A DNA stretch of 64,000 nt from Suillus spraguei (taxonomy: Eukaryota; Basidiomycota; Agaricomycetes; Boletales; Suillaceae): contig JABCPU010000051.1 of assembly GCA_016800925.1 (NCBI GenBank), forward strand, positions 186,001 through 250,000. Reading direction: 5' to 3'. The stretch's first letter is position 1, and every line of letters starts with the position of its first letter. The translations under genes were made by a program, and so were the position numbers. Under the pieces are notes generated by a model. The model did not search any database. It was not told where the DNA came from and was given only the letters and a program-made list of their open reading frames with translations. Positions 13,029 through 26,613 of the stretch are shown here, piece by piece.

Positions 13029-14390
13029 ATGCCAGAGACCACTCAAGTAAATGGCACATTATGGTCCGTGTTTTGTATTTAAATCCCTTGATTCCGCAAC
13101 TAACACCAAGCAGTGAGCCAACGGATGAAGACAACAGGATATTGAGCATTCAATCACACGTTGCATACGGTTACGTGGGCGGAAAGGCTGCCGTATTCCC
13201 CCTCCAATGTATAGGCTACGATGTCGATGTATGACTTTCATCTCAAGCAGAACACCTTCTGACCGTACCTAGGTAGTCAACAGCGTGAATTTTTCAAATC
13301 ACACTGGTGAGTCTACCACGCCATCATCACTTCTTGGTAAAACTTTACTCAATACAGGTTATGGCCGCACCAGTGGAACCCGAACATCTGGAGAAGAACT
13401 CGCGTCGATCTTTAAGATGATGGATGAGGTTGGCTTGCTATCTCCCCACAGACTTCTCACAGGTTATATACCAAACGCCGCTGCTTTGGAAGTCATAAAG
13501 GAACTTGCGCAAAAACTCAAGTCACGTAACCCACATCTCATATACCTTATGGATCGTAAGTTTGCAAACGCCTTGCCAGAATTTTTATTATATTGATGAC
13601 CCAAACACAGCTGTGCTTGGTGACTCAGGACAGCTCTATGTATCACCAGACGTAATACCCATATACAAGGAGATGCTCTCTTTTGCGACTATCATCACCC
13701 CAAACTGGTTTGAAGTCGAGTGAGCGCATTCTCATCACATATCAACGGTATTTAACACGATAAAGGACTCTTACTGGTGTACCACTTATCTCCCTAGACG
13801 CTCTTCGTGACACCCTATCTATTCTACACAAGCACGTTGAGCACGTCATTATTTCCTCAGTCCCCTTACAGCCGTGGTTATCTAGGGTCTTACCTGAAAC
13901 CATGCAGCCTCCGGCCTCTGCGGATAACCAACAAGTCTATCTCCTCTGCATCTCCTCATCCCGCACGATAGGAACAAGCTCCCATTCTACAGTACATGCC
14001 AGACTCGTCCCACTGATTACAGGATACTTTTCTGGAGTAGGCGACCTCTTCTCTGCACTAACTCTCGGGCATTTCAACCCATCCTTCACGCCTTCAGACA
14101 GCAAACCTCATTCAGCAACACAGACCCCATTATCATTTGCCGCTGCTGCTGCTCTGCACAAGACGTACTCGATCCTTGAGTTCACCAACGCCTCTGCACT
14201 TCGGCTTCCGCCTGAAGACCGCACGACTACCGACGATGAGCGTGATGAAGCTGAGCCCGTGCGAAAACTCAAACGGATGAGGGGCAGAGAGCTCAGACTT
14301 GTGCAGGGGCAGCACATATTGCGGGAGGAATGGAGGGAGGGACAGGGGAAAGACCTGCAATTCTGGGATGGATTCTGGGACACATCTTAA
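13029..14390 (+). CDS. Pyridoxal kinase
   Basis: Cytosolic ribokinase-fold enzyme that phosphorylates pyridoxal, pyridoxine and pyridoxamine with ATP in the vitamin B6 salvage pathway. The start at 13029 ([11 protein letters not shown]) splices at 13064-13113 (donor gtccgt, branch ctaac) to [20 protein letters not shown], the hallmark PdxK N-terminus, followed by [11 protein letters not shown]. Further introns with correct phase produce [30 protein letters not shown] and [13 protein letters not shown]. Near the C-terminus [19 protein letters not shown] contains the G-x-GD anion-hole motif with the catalytic Asp. An acidic/basic insertion (about 14,210-14,290) before the end is looser than in yeast Bud16. 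The gene ends at TAA 14388-14390 and looks intact. Confidence 0.92.
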
Positions 14391-14625
14391 GAAAGATACC
14401 AGTTTTCTGCAAATAACTTATCGTGTAGACTGCGGTTTGACCTAGCACATCTAACATTAGACATTTCTTTTTACTTTTCTTAAGAAATTTGTCAGCTTGA
14501 TGGAACACCATCTCGGGCGGCCGAGATTTAACATCCAAATCCCTCTGATACTACATTATGTGGTGCACACCATTGAATAAAACGAGTATAAAGTACATAC
14601 TCTATGCAACCAGGTTAGCAGTGTA

Positions 14626-17437
14626 CTACGACCCTACCCCACCCTGCTGCACAATCTCTATTGGGGTCACGCTCCCATGACTAGACGCTGGTATCGACGA
14701 GGCTGCATTCCTCAACTGCTCCTCCGTCATCCGTCTGCGCCGCTCCCCCACCTTCCATATCACATCCTTCAACTCCTGCACCACCTCCCCACCCGGCCCC
14801 CACCGCTCAATCTTGGGCGCATGTTCATCGGTCCCAGCAACTCCACCCCCACTCTCTCGTCGTGCCTTCGCAAGTTTTATCCGCTCCTCTCTCGTCATCC
14901 TCGACCGTTCACGCGTGAACGCCGGCGAATTCCCTGTCTCAGCTTCAAACACCTGCTCGATGCCAGGCGGAGGTAAATGATGCGATGACGCTGCAAGTAG
15001 CAGAGGGGACGATGCATCATCTGCATCGAATGTCTCTCCAGATGGTGAGATTACTGTCAGCCCAATGTCTTCGTTCTGCGCATCCATGCCTGGTGATGCT
15101 TCCTCAGGTTTGTCAGAGTCGTCGCTGCCCATGTCGAGAGCTAAAGTGGGAAGGTCATCTGGTTCCTCTGGGGAAGGACTTGGTGGAATATGATATTTGT
15201 GAGCCTCTCCCGGCCGCGCTCACACTCCCGCAAGGCGAGACCGATCTCACGACGCAAACGCTCATAGGCCAGAAGAGCGGGGTGACTAGAAGGCTCCTCG
15301 ATGGAGGATGTCGACAACTGTAGAGAATGCCTGAAAGGTGTTTCTTCTTTCAGCGAGGTCACACATTGCTCGAGGTGATCTCGTGCATCGTTGAGGGCGG
15401 AAGAAATAGTATCGATGTGGGCTGCAAACCGTGCAAGGTCACTGGGCAGAGGGGCGAAGGACGCGATTTGGGAGATCGAATGCGAAATAGGACAAGTGGG
15501 GAGTGGAGGCGATGGTAGTGAATAGGGAACCTGTACGTCGGATGACGAGTCTGATCCGACTGCGTTCTTCAGTTCTCGCTCCTGTTCCTCCACCTCATCC
15601 AGAACCTCAGTAAGTCTCGAGGAGGCATCGACTAATGTTGTCGTAAGGAGACTCATGAGTGAACGCACGTCCTCCCAGTAAGTATCATCATCTTCCCCTT
15701 CGAAACGAAGAGCCAATAAATGAGAACATGCGTATCGTTTCGAAGCAAGAGCGCTATGAAGTGACTGCTTCAAAGATGAAAAGGAAAGCGGATGCCGGCT
15801 TGTTTGCATGCTCGTGTATTTCGAGGCAGGGGACATTGTTGGAAGGTGCTTCGAGTCAGAGTTACTTCTCAACAATGATACAGCAGAATTCCGGGGTGGT
15901 GTACGAAATTTGTTCATACCCTGACTGTGATGTTTTCGGCGTAGATCAAGAGCAGCAGCTCCAAAGCAAGCATCCTCACCCTCTGGCGGCAATGAATCTC
16001 CTGGGTGAGTATCATCCTCCTGGACCACATCAAGAAGTGGTTGGTGAGCCGATGGGCTCGTGGGCGCACTGACACTGCTTCTTCGTGACGGTGACGCAGC
16101 ACCAAGCAGTGCGCTAAGGTCTGATCTCCGCCTTTCTCTCCTCTGTGCAATGTGGGATATAGGACTTCCTGCTTGTGCAAGAGCAGAGTAGGACCCATTC
16201 CACGTTGACCTCTTGTGATCACGGACGGAAGTAAAGTTGTCATGTTGCCGAGATCCAGGCATAGAAAGCGGTCGGTGATTATCATTATTTAGAGAGAACG
16301 TGAGTTTCATAGGTGATGGCGGAGCATACATTTCCGAAAGTTGCGCAAGCTCGGGTGGAGATGCAATAGCTGAAAGCAGTTGACGAACGTTATCACATTG
16401 AGTTTGGGTCGTGAGCAGGGAAGTTGATAGTGCTACCCTAAGCGACGAAAAAGTCATTATTGGGGAGCATGGTCCGTGAAAAATGCTGCAAAGGACCCGG
16501 TTAGGGCACGAATTACTATGATGTCATATCAATTACCTTCGTTCTTCATTCTCTAGGGTATCGAGGGCATCTTGGACAACGGCGTCCCACACTTTGCCTG
16601 CTATGATTAAATTTTGGAGTGCTTCCAGAGACTACAAAAGGGCGGTAAGTTCATTGCCTGTAAATTGTAATTGTGAGGCTCACAGGTGTGATGATGTCAG
16701 GTTTAGAGTGTAGATCCAATCGATGAACGTGCATATAATACAGTGCGCTAACAAGCAACAGAACAAACAAGGTATAAAATCGAGCGCTGAGCGCTGCGAC
16801 AGCAAGAATGATGGAAAATGTTATAGGCCATACAGGTGGTTCTGGTTCGGCGGGTATTGTTAGGGAAATTTGACCAGTCGCTATGCTTTCAGCTCCGCTA
16901 GTATTTCTGCTGTGATTGCTTGAGAGCCTGCCGGGGAATTGGGGTGAAAACGAACGGCGGTGTGTATGAGGGACGGGGGTACTTGCAAAACCCGGAGATA
17001 GGAGGGAGGATGTGATGACACCATACTTGAAGCGCTCAGCGAAAGCTTGTGTGCGCTTGTGGACCCGGTCAGAAGTGAAGAGCGAGCTGAGGAACTTCAT
17101 GACATCGTAGGTGAGTGAAGAGAGATAAGTTGACCGAGGATATAAGCGAGCTCAGGAACGGTGTTATGACTACGAAAAGCGAACATACCTGAAGCGCGCC
17201 AAAAATAACGAAACAAATTTTTTCCACCTGGGCACTGTACTTGAAAACTTCTGGCGATTCCGTGAATGAGTGCTGGAGGATTGAGAGAAGTGGCCAGCTC
17301 CCAGGCATTTGTTCGGGAACTTCACCTGAATCTGCGGCGAAGTAAGGATGAGTAGTGACTTACAAGGATAGTTAGTAAGTAATTGCACCTGTCAAATACT
17401 CTTCTAATGGATGTCCGTCATAGTAAGGCTGGGCCAT
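14626..17437 (-). CDS. Vezatin/Inp2-like myosin-binding membrane protein
   Basis: The start at 17437 ([16 protein letters not shown]) splices to [16 protein letters not shown], followed by exons with a basic stretch and two close hydrophobic segments ([36 protein letters not shown]; about 16,850-16,730). It then runs [19 protein letters not shown], a Ser-rich middle, and an acidic helical part ([19 protein letters not shown], about 15,600). This matches fungal proteins with the vezatin-type myosin-binding domain. In budding yeast Inp2 is the peroxisomal receptor for a class V myosin; the same role here is an inference. The reading frame changes near 15,180-15,225. Either a short intron with donor GTGTGA and acceptor CCAAG, or a one-base frameshift, is needed to reach the C-terminal part that ends at 14626. 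The tail is Pro/acidic-rich with a basic helix ([16 protein letters not shown]). Confidence 0.75.
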
Positions 17438-19786
17438 GAGCTGAAGTTGAGGCGTTTAGTGATGATCGGTTGGCGATATGAGCACTGGTTTTCGTGACGC
17501 GTTCGTAAAGAAAAAACCGGTTATTAGGTGAAATGAAAAGACAGCTCCAATGGACTAGTGAAGAAATGGCGAATAATGGAGTTTGGAGTATGGCAATTCG
17601 CACTCTTAGCTATGCCCAGTCCTGCACAAACAGACTTCCTCGGAAAGTGAGAGCTATGCAAATTGCTTACCTAATCTTCTAATGTGTTACCGAGTTAGCA
17701 TGGTGCCACTGTTCTCAAGATCGACCAATACTGCGAGAAGCAGCATGTCCTCCTTGAGTCGTTCATATCGCTGGAATTTTATGGCTATCCACTTTTTTAT
17801 ACGATTCATAACGACTGGAATTCTAGCGGGGCCCTCAGGCTCATGTTTACCTGCATGTTCAGATTTTGTTCGTGCGGAACCGCTGTTGCAAATAAGACAC
17901 AGGCCTGGTGCCAGGCTCCACCGCTGCGGTTCTCACCTTCTTCGTGTGACGCAGCAGAAACACTAGCTTTTCACATGATTGGTGAGCGTGAGCGCTTGAG
18001 TGTTAATAGAATTTCTCTAGCGCGGGACCGCCACGGCATGTCAGGTTCACCCACCAACGCGATCATCGGGTGCTGCCATACCACTAGCTATGTATGCTCT
18101 ATCGTGATGTCACTTTCTGATGCGAACATCAAATGAGAAATCGATTAAGACCAACTTCGGTCATATTCAGCAACCCGTCGCCCGAACATTACACGAGTCA
18201 CCGGATCTACAAAACTCCCCAGAAGTTCACAACAGACGAGAACATCGGCACTCTATGAGTAGATGTCCAGAACACGCGGCTGTGTTGACCATCACTCGTG
18301 GAGGTAAACAAAGTGTCGATCAGTCCCCCGATTTGCTGTCGAAGACGAAGATAGTTCCTCTTGCCGTGGTATCCAGAAAAGTACATTCGCTACATATCTC
18401 TAGCAACATTATGATCACGGAAGCCTTGTATATCGGAATAGCACTCTGGCGTGCGTTCCTCATGCTCGGATAAATGCGAGGTGACAGGTACACGGGGATG
18501 ATTCTTACTTCCTTTTCCCTCGACCGGGCCCATTCGCCATGATCCCACGTTTGAAGCACTGGAAACCAACGCCAGTGATCTTATTCCAAGGATCTACCGT
18601 TTCCGATAACACGTCTATTTGTTGTTTTACCACCCTTCATGAACACGACAAATTGCCCATGTCGAGTCAAAGTCGACAGTGCATGGCCAGGTTCAGTTCG
18701 TGGGCCTAAGTGATATCGATTAGGCGCCAGAAATTTGAATGAGCTTCGGATCCAGGATTATGTATTGGCAGGAGGCTGTGAGATTGACGTTTGGGGTCGA
18801 ATGGCAAGCATCGCCCTAGACTGCCCACTTGCGGGTGTTGGGATGGAATGGTATGGTTCATCCTTGACGAGTCACCGATCTCATATACGGGGTCCTGCGG
18901 CGCATCACTTACACAACAACAAAGCACGGGTTTGCAGGCGACGAACTACCTGGTAGGGACCACAACCATTCAATTTCTGAGGACGCCGGATATTAGCCCT
19001 TCATATGTGTATCCGACCAAAGAAGGTCGAGCACGATGTAAGTGTGCTTTGCTTCAAAGTCTTACCACTTGCAGGATAAGCGGATAATAAAATATCAATC
19101 CTAGATTCCTACGTACAGAAGGCCAAACATGATTGTTCTGAATCCCAGCTATTGTCGTGTATATCACGCGCTTATGGTGGAATCTAAAAGAAAATTTTGG
19201 GAGACAGAAGCCCAAACCTCAGTGATAGCAGCCTTCGATGATCGCCCTAAAATGTGTTTGGGCTTGTGGGTATTTCGCTGCGACTCAACCCTTAAGTTGC
19301 TGACATGCAATGTAACATACATGGGCCCAGCGGCGGAGGCGTTAGAGAAAAAGAAATTACAGGGAGTGAGAATGACTCTGGCGCAAATCAAATCTCAAGA
19401 TTTACACCAAATGTTTTATGACATTTCAATCAGGTCACGAAAATCCTGCCGACAAAATCAGGAACATGTCATTGCAGAAGGTAGCCTTTAATTTTCCGAT
19501 CGGAAGGTTCAGTGAAGCACAGCTGCAAGGCCTTTGCAGGATAATTACTGTCAAATAGCAATGATATAATACTAATATGTAAAGCGTATACATTCGGTCC
19601 TGAGGCCTGATCAACATAAGATTGAGATACCAAGCACTTCTGGGGAATACAAATAAAAATATGGGGACACGGAGGGTCCACAACCTTCACTAATCGGTAC
19701 AAATATCTACAATGTATGGAACAGCCAATCTGATCTCTTTAGTCCTAGTACTTGTGGATTTAATTAATACTTACATATAATTCGGT
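17438..19786. other. 2.3 kb without a recognised gene
   Basis: Frames of up to 120 codons occur on both strands (for example 18120-18473 and 19129-19491 on +), but none shows a family motif, a sensible splice structure or a consistent amino-acid bias. The stretch separates the vezatin-like gene from the first DUF6533 gene and includes the promoter of the former. It may hold decayed sequence. Confidence 0.4.
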
Positions 19787-21410
19787 TCACATTTCCTCAT
19801 TCTCTCTGCCACCTTCTGGGCCATCAAGGACACCTTGACCTCGAGATGACAAGTGGTATAATTCTGTTAATGCTTCAAGTTGTCGATCTACCTCACGGCT
19901 GAGATCGCATGTCGCATATGTACGCGTTGGGAGAGTTTTCAGGTTCAGGACCACGCGCTGACCAGCCACTGAAAGTAAAGGGCCCGAAAACCTACATGCA
20001 ATAAATTCACATAAAGTGATGAGGTCACATCGATGACTAACGTACCCTTTAGACAAGAAAGTATATGGACTCTGTAGATTGTCTCGTGTTACCCAGGAAG
20101 AAGAAATCTGTTGTGAATAAAAAGACTGACGTCCGCATACACAGTCCTAAACCATAAAATTAGCAGATGGGATCAATTGAGAGTTCGAGCGAGTCTCACC
20201 AGGACACGAAGATTGTGGCATTATTAAACATGCTAAACTGGTCCTTGTTGTCAGAAATATGATATATCACGTCTTGTACACTCACCAAAAAAAACATGGT
20301 TGCTAATGAATTATGGTCAGTTACAGATGAGGCTCTAAATCTGTGCGAGCATGCTCACCATCTCGGAAAAGCAAGTAGAAGAGATCGGAGGGGTAGAGAC
20401 ACTGAAATTCCCTCGAGTATTTACGCAGGCTTTTTGCTGTCAAGACAAAGGTTATTGCATCAAGAACAAAACTTTCTAATATTCAGCACGCCCTGCGAAC
20501 ATGGAACACAGCTGCTAACCTTCCGACATAGCAGAGCCACTAACGTTGTGACAGGGCCAATGATATTTCCATCAATGCATTGACTTGAATTCATGTAGTT
20601 GCCAACTAACCATTAATTCTTTGAAGTGATAATCAATTGCTAGTCTGCAGGCGAGGCAACATAATAACCACATACTTGGCATCGCCGACGCGCAGACCTT
20701 GGCTAATTCGAGGTACTGAAAATTCTCACCTGTTCGGGGGCAACTATATCAGAAAATATCAAAAAAGAAAACAAACCTACTAGAATCGTGGTGTGCACCA
20801 AACGAAGATATGCCCAACAGAATAAGGAGGTAGGACGCATAGCTCCCGATAAGAAAATTTGACATGCCCCTCCGAGCCCCCCAGATGGCCCACGCACGTA
20901 TGAGCACAAGTACTGGGTACTGATTATTAGCATAAGCCACCACTAAAACGAGGCACGCACTATGAATTGACTCTGAAGATATGATCATAATGAAAGAAGT
21001 GACAATGGTAAACCTTTGGCAGAACTGGGCCATCCAAAAATCAATGAACGTCTACTCGTGAGCTGCAACATACAAATTGGGAATGTACGAGGATGCCGGC
21101 CTCTTCCAACTGAACGAGAGTTTGCCCAGCAAGATTTCCATATCGGTTGATGAGGAACAAGACTTTCACGATTGTCCAAGGAGCATTCCAAATGTACAAG
21201 ATCTAGAACCAATGCTATGCTTTCGAAATTATGCATGTCAAGCAGTGAACTCACTTCATCATTCAAGGTCAGAAAGTAATCGTATATTAGGACAGTGTAG
21301 CCAGCTGCGGAGAGTGATCTCAAAAAATGTGAGAATTAAAGGATGTCGCAAGAGACACAGACCTACCTCCGCACCCAGATTTCATGAAAGAATTCGAGGG
21401 ATAGAATCAT
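19787..21410 (-). CDS. DUF6533 membrane protein, copy A
   Basis: Polytopic membrane protein of a basidiomycete-expanded family of unknown function. Exons on the minus strand: MILSLEFFHEIWVRR (start 21410) spliced (donor gtaggt) to SLSAAGYTVLIYDYFLTLND, the diagnostic N-terminal block. Next come NAPWTIVKVLFLINRYGNL, then FCQRFTIVTSFIMIISSESI. An exon with RAWAIWGARR follows, a motif frequent in this family. The last exon ends RFSGPLLSVAGQRVVLNLK and an acidic tail stopping at 19787. Introns are short with GT-AG ends. The middle exons around 20,050-20,700 are hard to place, so the gene may be intact or slightly damaged. It is a diverged duplicate of the gene at 24097-25695. Confidence 0.68.
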
Positions 21411-24096
21411 GAGCAGAAGAGCACAGATAATGATGAAGGTTCAACGATAAGAGACCCAGTGTAAGACTCGTTAAGCTTTATAGGGTATACAGAGGCATGA
21501 TGACTCCCGATGACACGAGCACTGACAACATAACGTGGCGGAGAAATGAATTCGAACCTGACAGTACCTTTAGTGTCGCCTACTAGTAATAGCCAGACCA
21601 AAAGAAAAGGAAGATAATCGTTCCTAGGTGCCTTGTGCTGTCAGTGTTTGGCGAGGGTGTCCCCGGTGAACAGTAAGATCTCGAGACCAGTCACCACGGT
21701 GTTACCAGGGACATTGGTTTTCGCAGTGACTTTACAGTCAAGTCGCTAGCCGATATCAGGGAGGGTCGCCCTGAAGATGTCTACATACCCCGATGAAAAG
21801 TTGAAGCCCAGGACAGTACTGTCACCGCCTGTGTCCGACATAAACCACAGCAACTTTGTTAGAATATTAATATTAAGTGACAAAGTGAGAGTCAGGGAAT
21901 CCAGCCGCATCAGAGAACCGGCGTGACGTTAATTGCGGGGCCTTTATTACTATATGTAGTAGATGGTCTTCGAAAAATATTTGCAAAAGATAAGTAATTT
22001 GTACAGAAAATAAATTTGGTCTCGTGAGCTGCCACTGAGTACTGAGTCTGCGCTGATATGAATAAGAAAAAATTAGCAGAAGTGGAGGGAGCTCAGGTGA
22101 TCAATCTGATTCGTAGCTTAGTCAGCGGATAGACCAGCTGAGCGCATTCTGCATTTATTGGTCGTTTTCTGCGTGACAAATTAGCGATGTTACCTACCAC
22201 CACTGCCGGGCTCTGCCGCAGGCAAGTTGGTAGCGTTTCTGACCCCGAGGATGAGTCAAGGATCCACTCGCAGATAAGTCGCCAATGGCATTCGCTGGTA
22301 TAAGAATATTTTACGGCGTGCAAAGGCATATACTCTCACATATGACGTACTACGCAGCACCGTCCTCTTTTTGAAGTCTGCCGACTGGCCCTAGGCCCCT
22401 GTCTAACCGCCATGACCCCAGAGTCTACGTAGAATAGCTCCAGAGTAGCCAAAATGTTTCCGGGCATTCTCCAAATATAGGAGCAGGGTCACCCTAGGAA
22501 GAATGATGTGTACATACTACATACCCTGTCAAAAAGTTAAAAACTAGTGATCAAGGACAGTGACACATAAACCACGGCAACTTTATTGATACAGGGTTCG
22601 GATTGAGTGACAGTGTTAGCATATAATTAGTGCCTTGTCGAATGCATAGACATACATACCGTGGTATTAAAATGGCACACGCAGTACTTAATCGTCTTCT
22701 GGCAGCGTCAACTCACCATAGTACCAAGGACAGAGGACATTGTGAAGCCCCTCAGATAAATAAATCTGCAACGATACAATGATGCAAGAAAACCAGGAAA
22801 AGTTACAGAAAGGCACATCATGTCTCGGCACATTGCATGGCACAACTCAAGCTTAGAGGCAGCGCCGGGGCAATGTATAGCAATGGTTTGACAGGGCGGA
22901 TCAGGTGTGCGCACGTATCCAGCAATTTGAAGGGGATGCCTGACAAAAAAAAATCAAATGCGTTGACAGCAATATGGCTAGAAAGACATAAAAATGGCAA
23001 GCTTCAGTACCTTACAGACGGAGAGTTCATCAGAACATACCAGTTTAATTATTCCAAGTTTGCTAAATCGACAAGAATTCATGGGTCACAGCTATTTTCC
23101 ACATCAATAGGCCAGATTACAAGCTTACCGCCTTTGGAGCGAGACAGAGGCTCCCCGCCTTACCCAATTGTTACGTTACATATTTCTGACTTTGAGCCGA
23201 GCTACAGCAGCCCCTGGCTGGTGAAGCTTTGACTCGAAGTCCTAGTCTCAGCTCCATTATTGAAGGTACCAACTCACCCATCAATTGATCACACGATCAT
23301 ACACTCCCTATTCCCTGTGACATTTGATCGATTTGATTCCGACTCGAAGCTGTGCTGCGCATCTCCGACTACTATATCGACATATCGATATGGAAATGCT
23401 GTAATTCACTGGCAGGAACGGGTCTACAGAACCATTGACACCCGGTCGGTCGAACTTTCGGAATGACGTGAATTCGGATTCTGAGGCCTGATCCTGGACA
23501 TATGTTTCCAACAAGCTGGCACCGAATTCATTGATACTGTCAACTTGACGTTGTGAAAAACATTACATACTTACATAAACATGTGATAGCCCAGTAAGTG
23601 CCGACGGAGGCCGACGGGTGGTATACTGAAGGTATGGAGGTATTCACTGCGAAAACCCTACTCAATGTCGCCAGTTCATTTTAAGGTTTGTGTGTCGCGG
23701 ACTTGCTGAGAGACTGCCGGAGAAAAAAAAACCTAGTACATTCATAACGCGCGATAACTCAGTGCGTGAAAAACTTCAGCGCCAGGGGAGCAGACGGTTC
23801 AGGACGATGCTGTGAGCCTGTGTGTTTCTGTTGATGGGCGATCTCGTGTATTCTGTCGATATTTTCTCACGGTAAATAGTAATAACCACTATGGAGAAGT
23901 TACTGGTACATAGAGTCAGTCAAAGATGGTCATTGAAATCGAGGGATACACCTGATACTGAATATACTAAAAGAGGCATGGGAAATGTAAGGAGATTCCG
24001 GGGGAAGGGCCCGCTATATTTTGTACAGAACAGCACCCTGGGTGGTTGCCAAGTTAAATTGAACCCTGTAACCATATTTCCGAAACTCATCTACTC
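21411..24096. other. Spacer between the DUF6533 copies
   Basis: About 2.7 kb with no recognised coding region. The longest frame (22837-23232 on +, 131 codons) has no known motif. The stretch includes the promoter of copy A and two diverged copies of a short block (see the repeat entry). It may contain decayed pieces of the duplicated unit. Confidence 0.4.
21765..22620. repeat. Diverged direct repeat upstream of DUF6533 copy A
   Basis: A block at about 21,765-21,870 recurs at about 22,485-22,600. The shared order is agggtc-ccct, an acatacccc/acatacc stretch, aaaagtt, a gacacataaaccac-like string (cataaaccacrgcaactttrtt) and then gtgaca. A partial copy (agggtcaccctgaagac) also lies upstream of copy B near 25,985. 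Similarity is patchy, so this is an old duplication rather than a recent mobile element. Confidence 0.5.
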
Positions 24097-25695
24097 TCAC
24101 ACAACCTCCAATTCTTCCACATCATCCAGGCCCAGCGAGTCCACTTCAGCAAATGCTCGAAGTTGCCGGTCCACTTCAAGACTGAGATCACGGCTTGTAT
24201 AGGTACGCGTTTTAAGACCTCGAAGGTTCAGGACTAGGCGCTGACCGACTACTGAAAGCAACGGAGTCGCAAACCTACATACGATATTTGAATCGATTGT
24301 AATGAAGTCGCATTATGGCTAACGCACCCTTTAGCAAGGAAATAATTTGGATCCTGTAAATCAATAAGAAAGAACGACGGTACGCTATGAATCCAAAATA
24401 CTGACGTGCGCGAATGCAGTCCTAAACGTCATGAGTAGGTGGGATGACTCAGGAGTATGATCGAGCCTCACCAAGAAGCGATGGTCAATGCATTACTGAA
24501 CATACTAGCCTATCTGCACTGTCGGCAAAAAGATGCATCATGCAGGTTTTCTACACTCACAATGAAAAAGATAGTCGCTATGTAATTATGGTGAATTACA
24601 TACGAAGCTCTCCAAGAAGCACGCTCACCGTCTCGAAAGAGCACATGGAGAAGATTAGACGGGTAGAGATGCTGAAATTCCCCAGAGTGTATCCGGAGAC
24701 TTCGCATAGTCAACACGAAGAGGACTGTATCGAGAATAAGACTTGATTGACGGTCTTCAGTAAGCGCAAGCGCACAGCACAGAACATTCTAACCTTCCGA
24801 AATAAACCAGCCACTAGCGTTGCAGCATCAGTAATGTCAATGAGAGGTTCATCAATATACCAACCAGATCGTCTTTAAAGTAGTAAACTATCAATATGCT
24901 GCAGGAGTCAAATAGCAATCACATACCAGGCATTGTCGTCACGCAAACTTGAATCACATCGAGGAATAGATACTGAACTGCAGAAGCCCAACCATTTTTA
25001 CAAATAAAAATAAAAACGGAGCAAAGCGACCCACTATTTCCGGCGTGTACACTATAAGCCGAGCTGACTAACAGCGTAGCGACGTAGCCTACGTAGCTCC
25101 AAGCGAGGATGTTCTTCACGCGCTTCTGAGTTCCCCAGATAGCCCATGCACGCACAAGCACGAGGACTAAGGTAAAACAAAAACAAAAACCCTCAAAATG
25201 TGCAATAATCATCGAATGGATGGACTACACACTGTGAATCGACTCGATAGATACAAACATAAAGCAAGTGGTGAAAACTGCGAAGCATTGGCAGAACTTG
25301 CACGAAATTAGTCACTCGGTAGATGTCTACTCAAGAGATTGCGACATACCTTTTGAGAATCATGTGCGAGGAGACCAGCCTCTTCCAGCCGGATGACAGT
25401 CTGTCCGATAAGGTTCCCATATCGGTTGAGAAGGAAAAAGACCTTGACAGTCGTCCAGGGGGCGTTCCAGATGTAGACGAACTACAGCCCAGGGTATATT
25501 GTGAACATTAATCAAGTGTCACCTAATAAACTCACTTCATCTCTGAAAGTTAGGATATAATCGTAGACTAGTAACGTATGGCCAGCTGCGGAGAATGACC
25601 TATACAATATTGGGTGAGGATCCAAAAATACCAGACGATATAAAGACATACTTTCGTACCCAAAGGCTTTTCATGAATTGGGGGGATAGAGACAT
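24097..25695 (-). CDS. DUF6533 membrane protein, copy B
   Basis: Paralogue of copy A in the same orientation. The start at 25695 (MSLSPQFMKSLWVRKY) leads into SFSAAGHTLLVYDYILTFRD, then NAPWTTVKVFFLLNRYGNL, RLEEAGLLAHDSQK, FCQCFAVFTTCFMFVSIESI, RAWAIWGTQKRVKNILAWSY, and a final exon RFATPLLSVVGQRLVLNLRG with an acidic tail (VDSLGLDDVEELEVV) ending at TGA 24097-24099. Exon order and intron positions match copy A. The family is predicted to span the membrane several times and has no established function. Good conservation of the blocks argues that it is or was recently a working gene, although some splice joins in the middle were not resolved. Confidence 0.7.
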
Positions 25696-26613
25696 GGTGA
25701 TCTAACGACAACGAACGATGGCTGCCCAAACAGACAACCACAAGCCATCCAGCTCTTGACTTTCACTGACATGGACAACCAACGTAATAAATATGTAATG
25801 GAGAATTCAGCAAAGTTTGAACTTGACGTGAGCAGGTAGAACGATGGCAGAACCTTGGTGAGAGCGACAAGACTAACAGTGGTCACCAATGTTCCAGTGT
25901 CGCCTCGAATACATATCGGCAGCACGGATCCTGAGACCACTGGTAGTCGCCGCATTGTGGGTTATAAATGGATATAATTGGAAAGGGTCACCCTGAAGAC
26001 GCCACGACAGGTTAGCCGTGCGAGGTGTTTGGTAGGCGTACAAAATTTACGACCGAGAGGAAGAGGAATGAACAAGGGAATGGAACATTTTTCGTACACT
26101 TGACCTGAGGTTCCATGACAGTGATGTATGTCAGGCCCAATGCGTAATGCTTATGTGTGCACCAGTAAACGTATCTTGAATTAGAAAGCCCGATGCTTGC
26201 ATCCTATAGCGCCGACCATGCGAAAATAAAAGCCGTTCAGAAAGCAATCAATAATAATCACAATACAAGCGACAAAACCGAGAAAAGCTCTTGGTGAGCA
26301 ATACCATAGCGCGAAATAGGTATCAACGAGGAGAGGCTCGTTAACCGGCGAGTAAAATCACATTCAAGCATTGAATGATCCTTCACAATGAGTAGGAGGT
26401 GGCGCAGGGTAGTAGGACAGCGCGGAATGGTAAAGGTGTGTACGTGACAGGTTTGGAGCAAGATCTGACAATCACATAGGCACCGGCAAGCCAGCATGCA
26501 CAGAAAATGTAAAGAAGACAAAGTAAGTGACAGATGACGGGGCGACGGTACAGTCCGAAGACCGTAGAAGCAGGAACGTGGATAGATAGAGTTGAGATTG
26601 GTCGCGTTGACGT
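25696..26613. other. Intergenic, no gene recognised
   Basis: Contains the promoter of DUF6533 copy B and the 3' flank of the Ser/Thr-rich membrane protein gene. A partial copy of the short upstream repeat seen near copy A starts around 25,985. Short minus-strand frames here show no motif. Confidence 0.4.
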
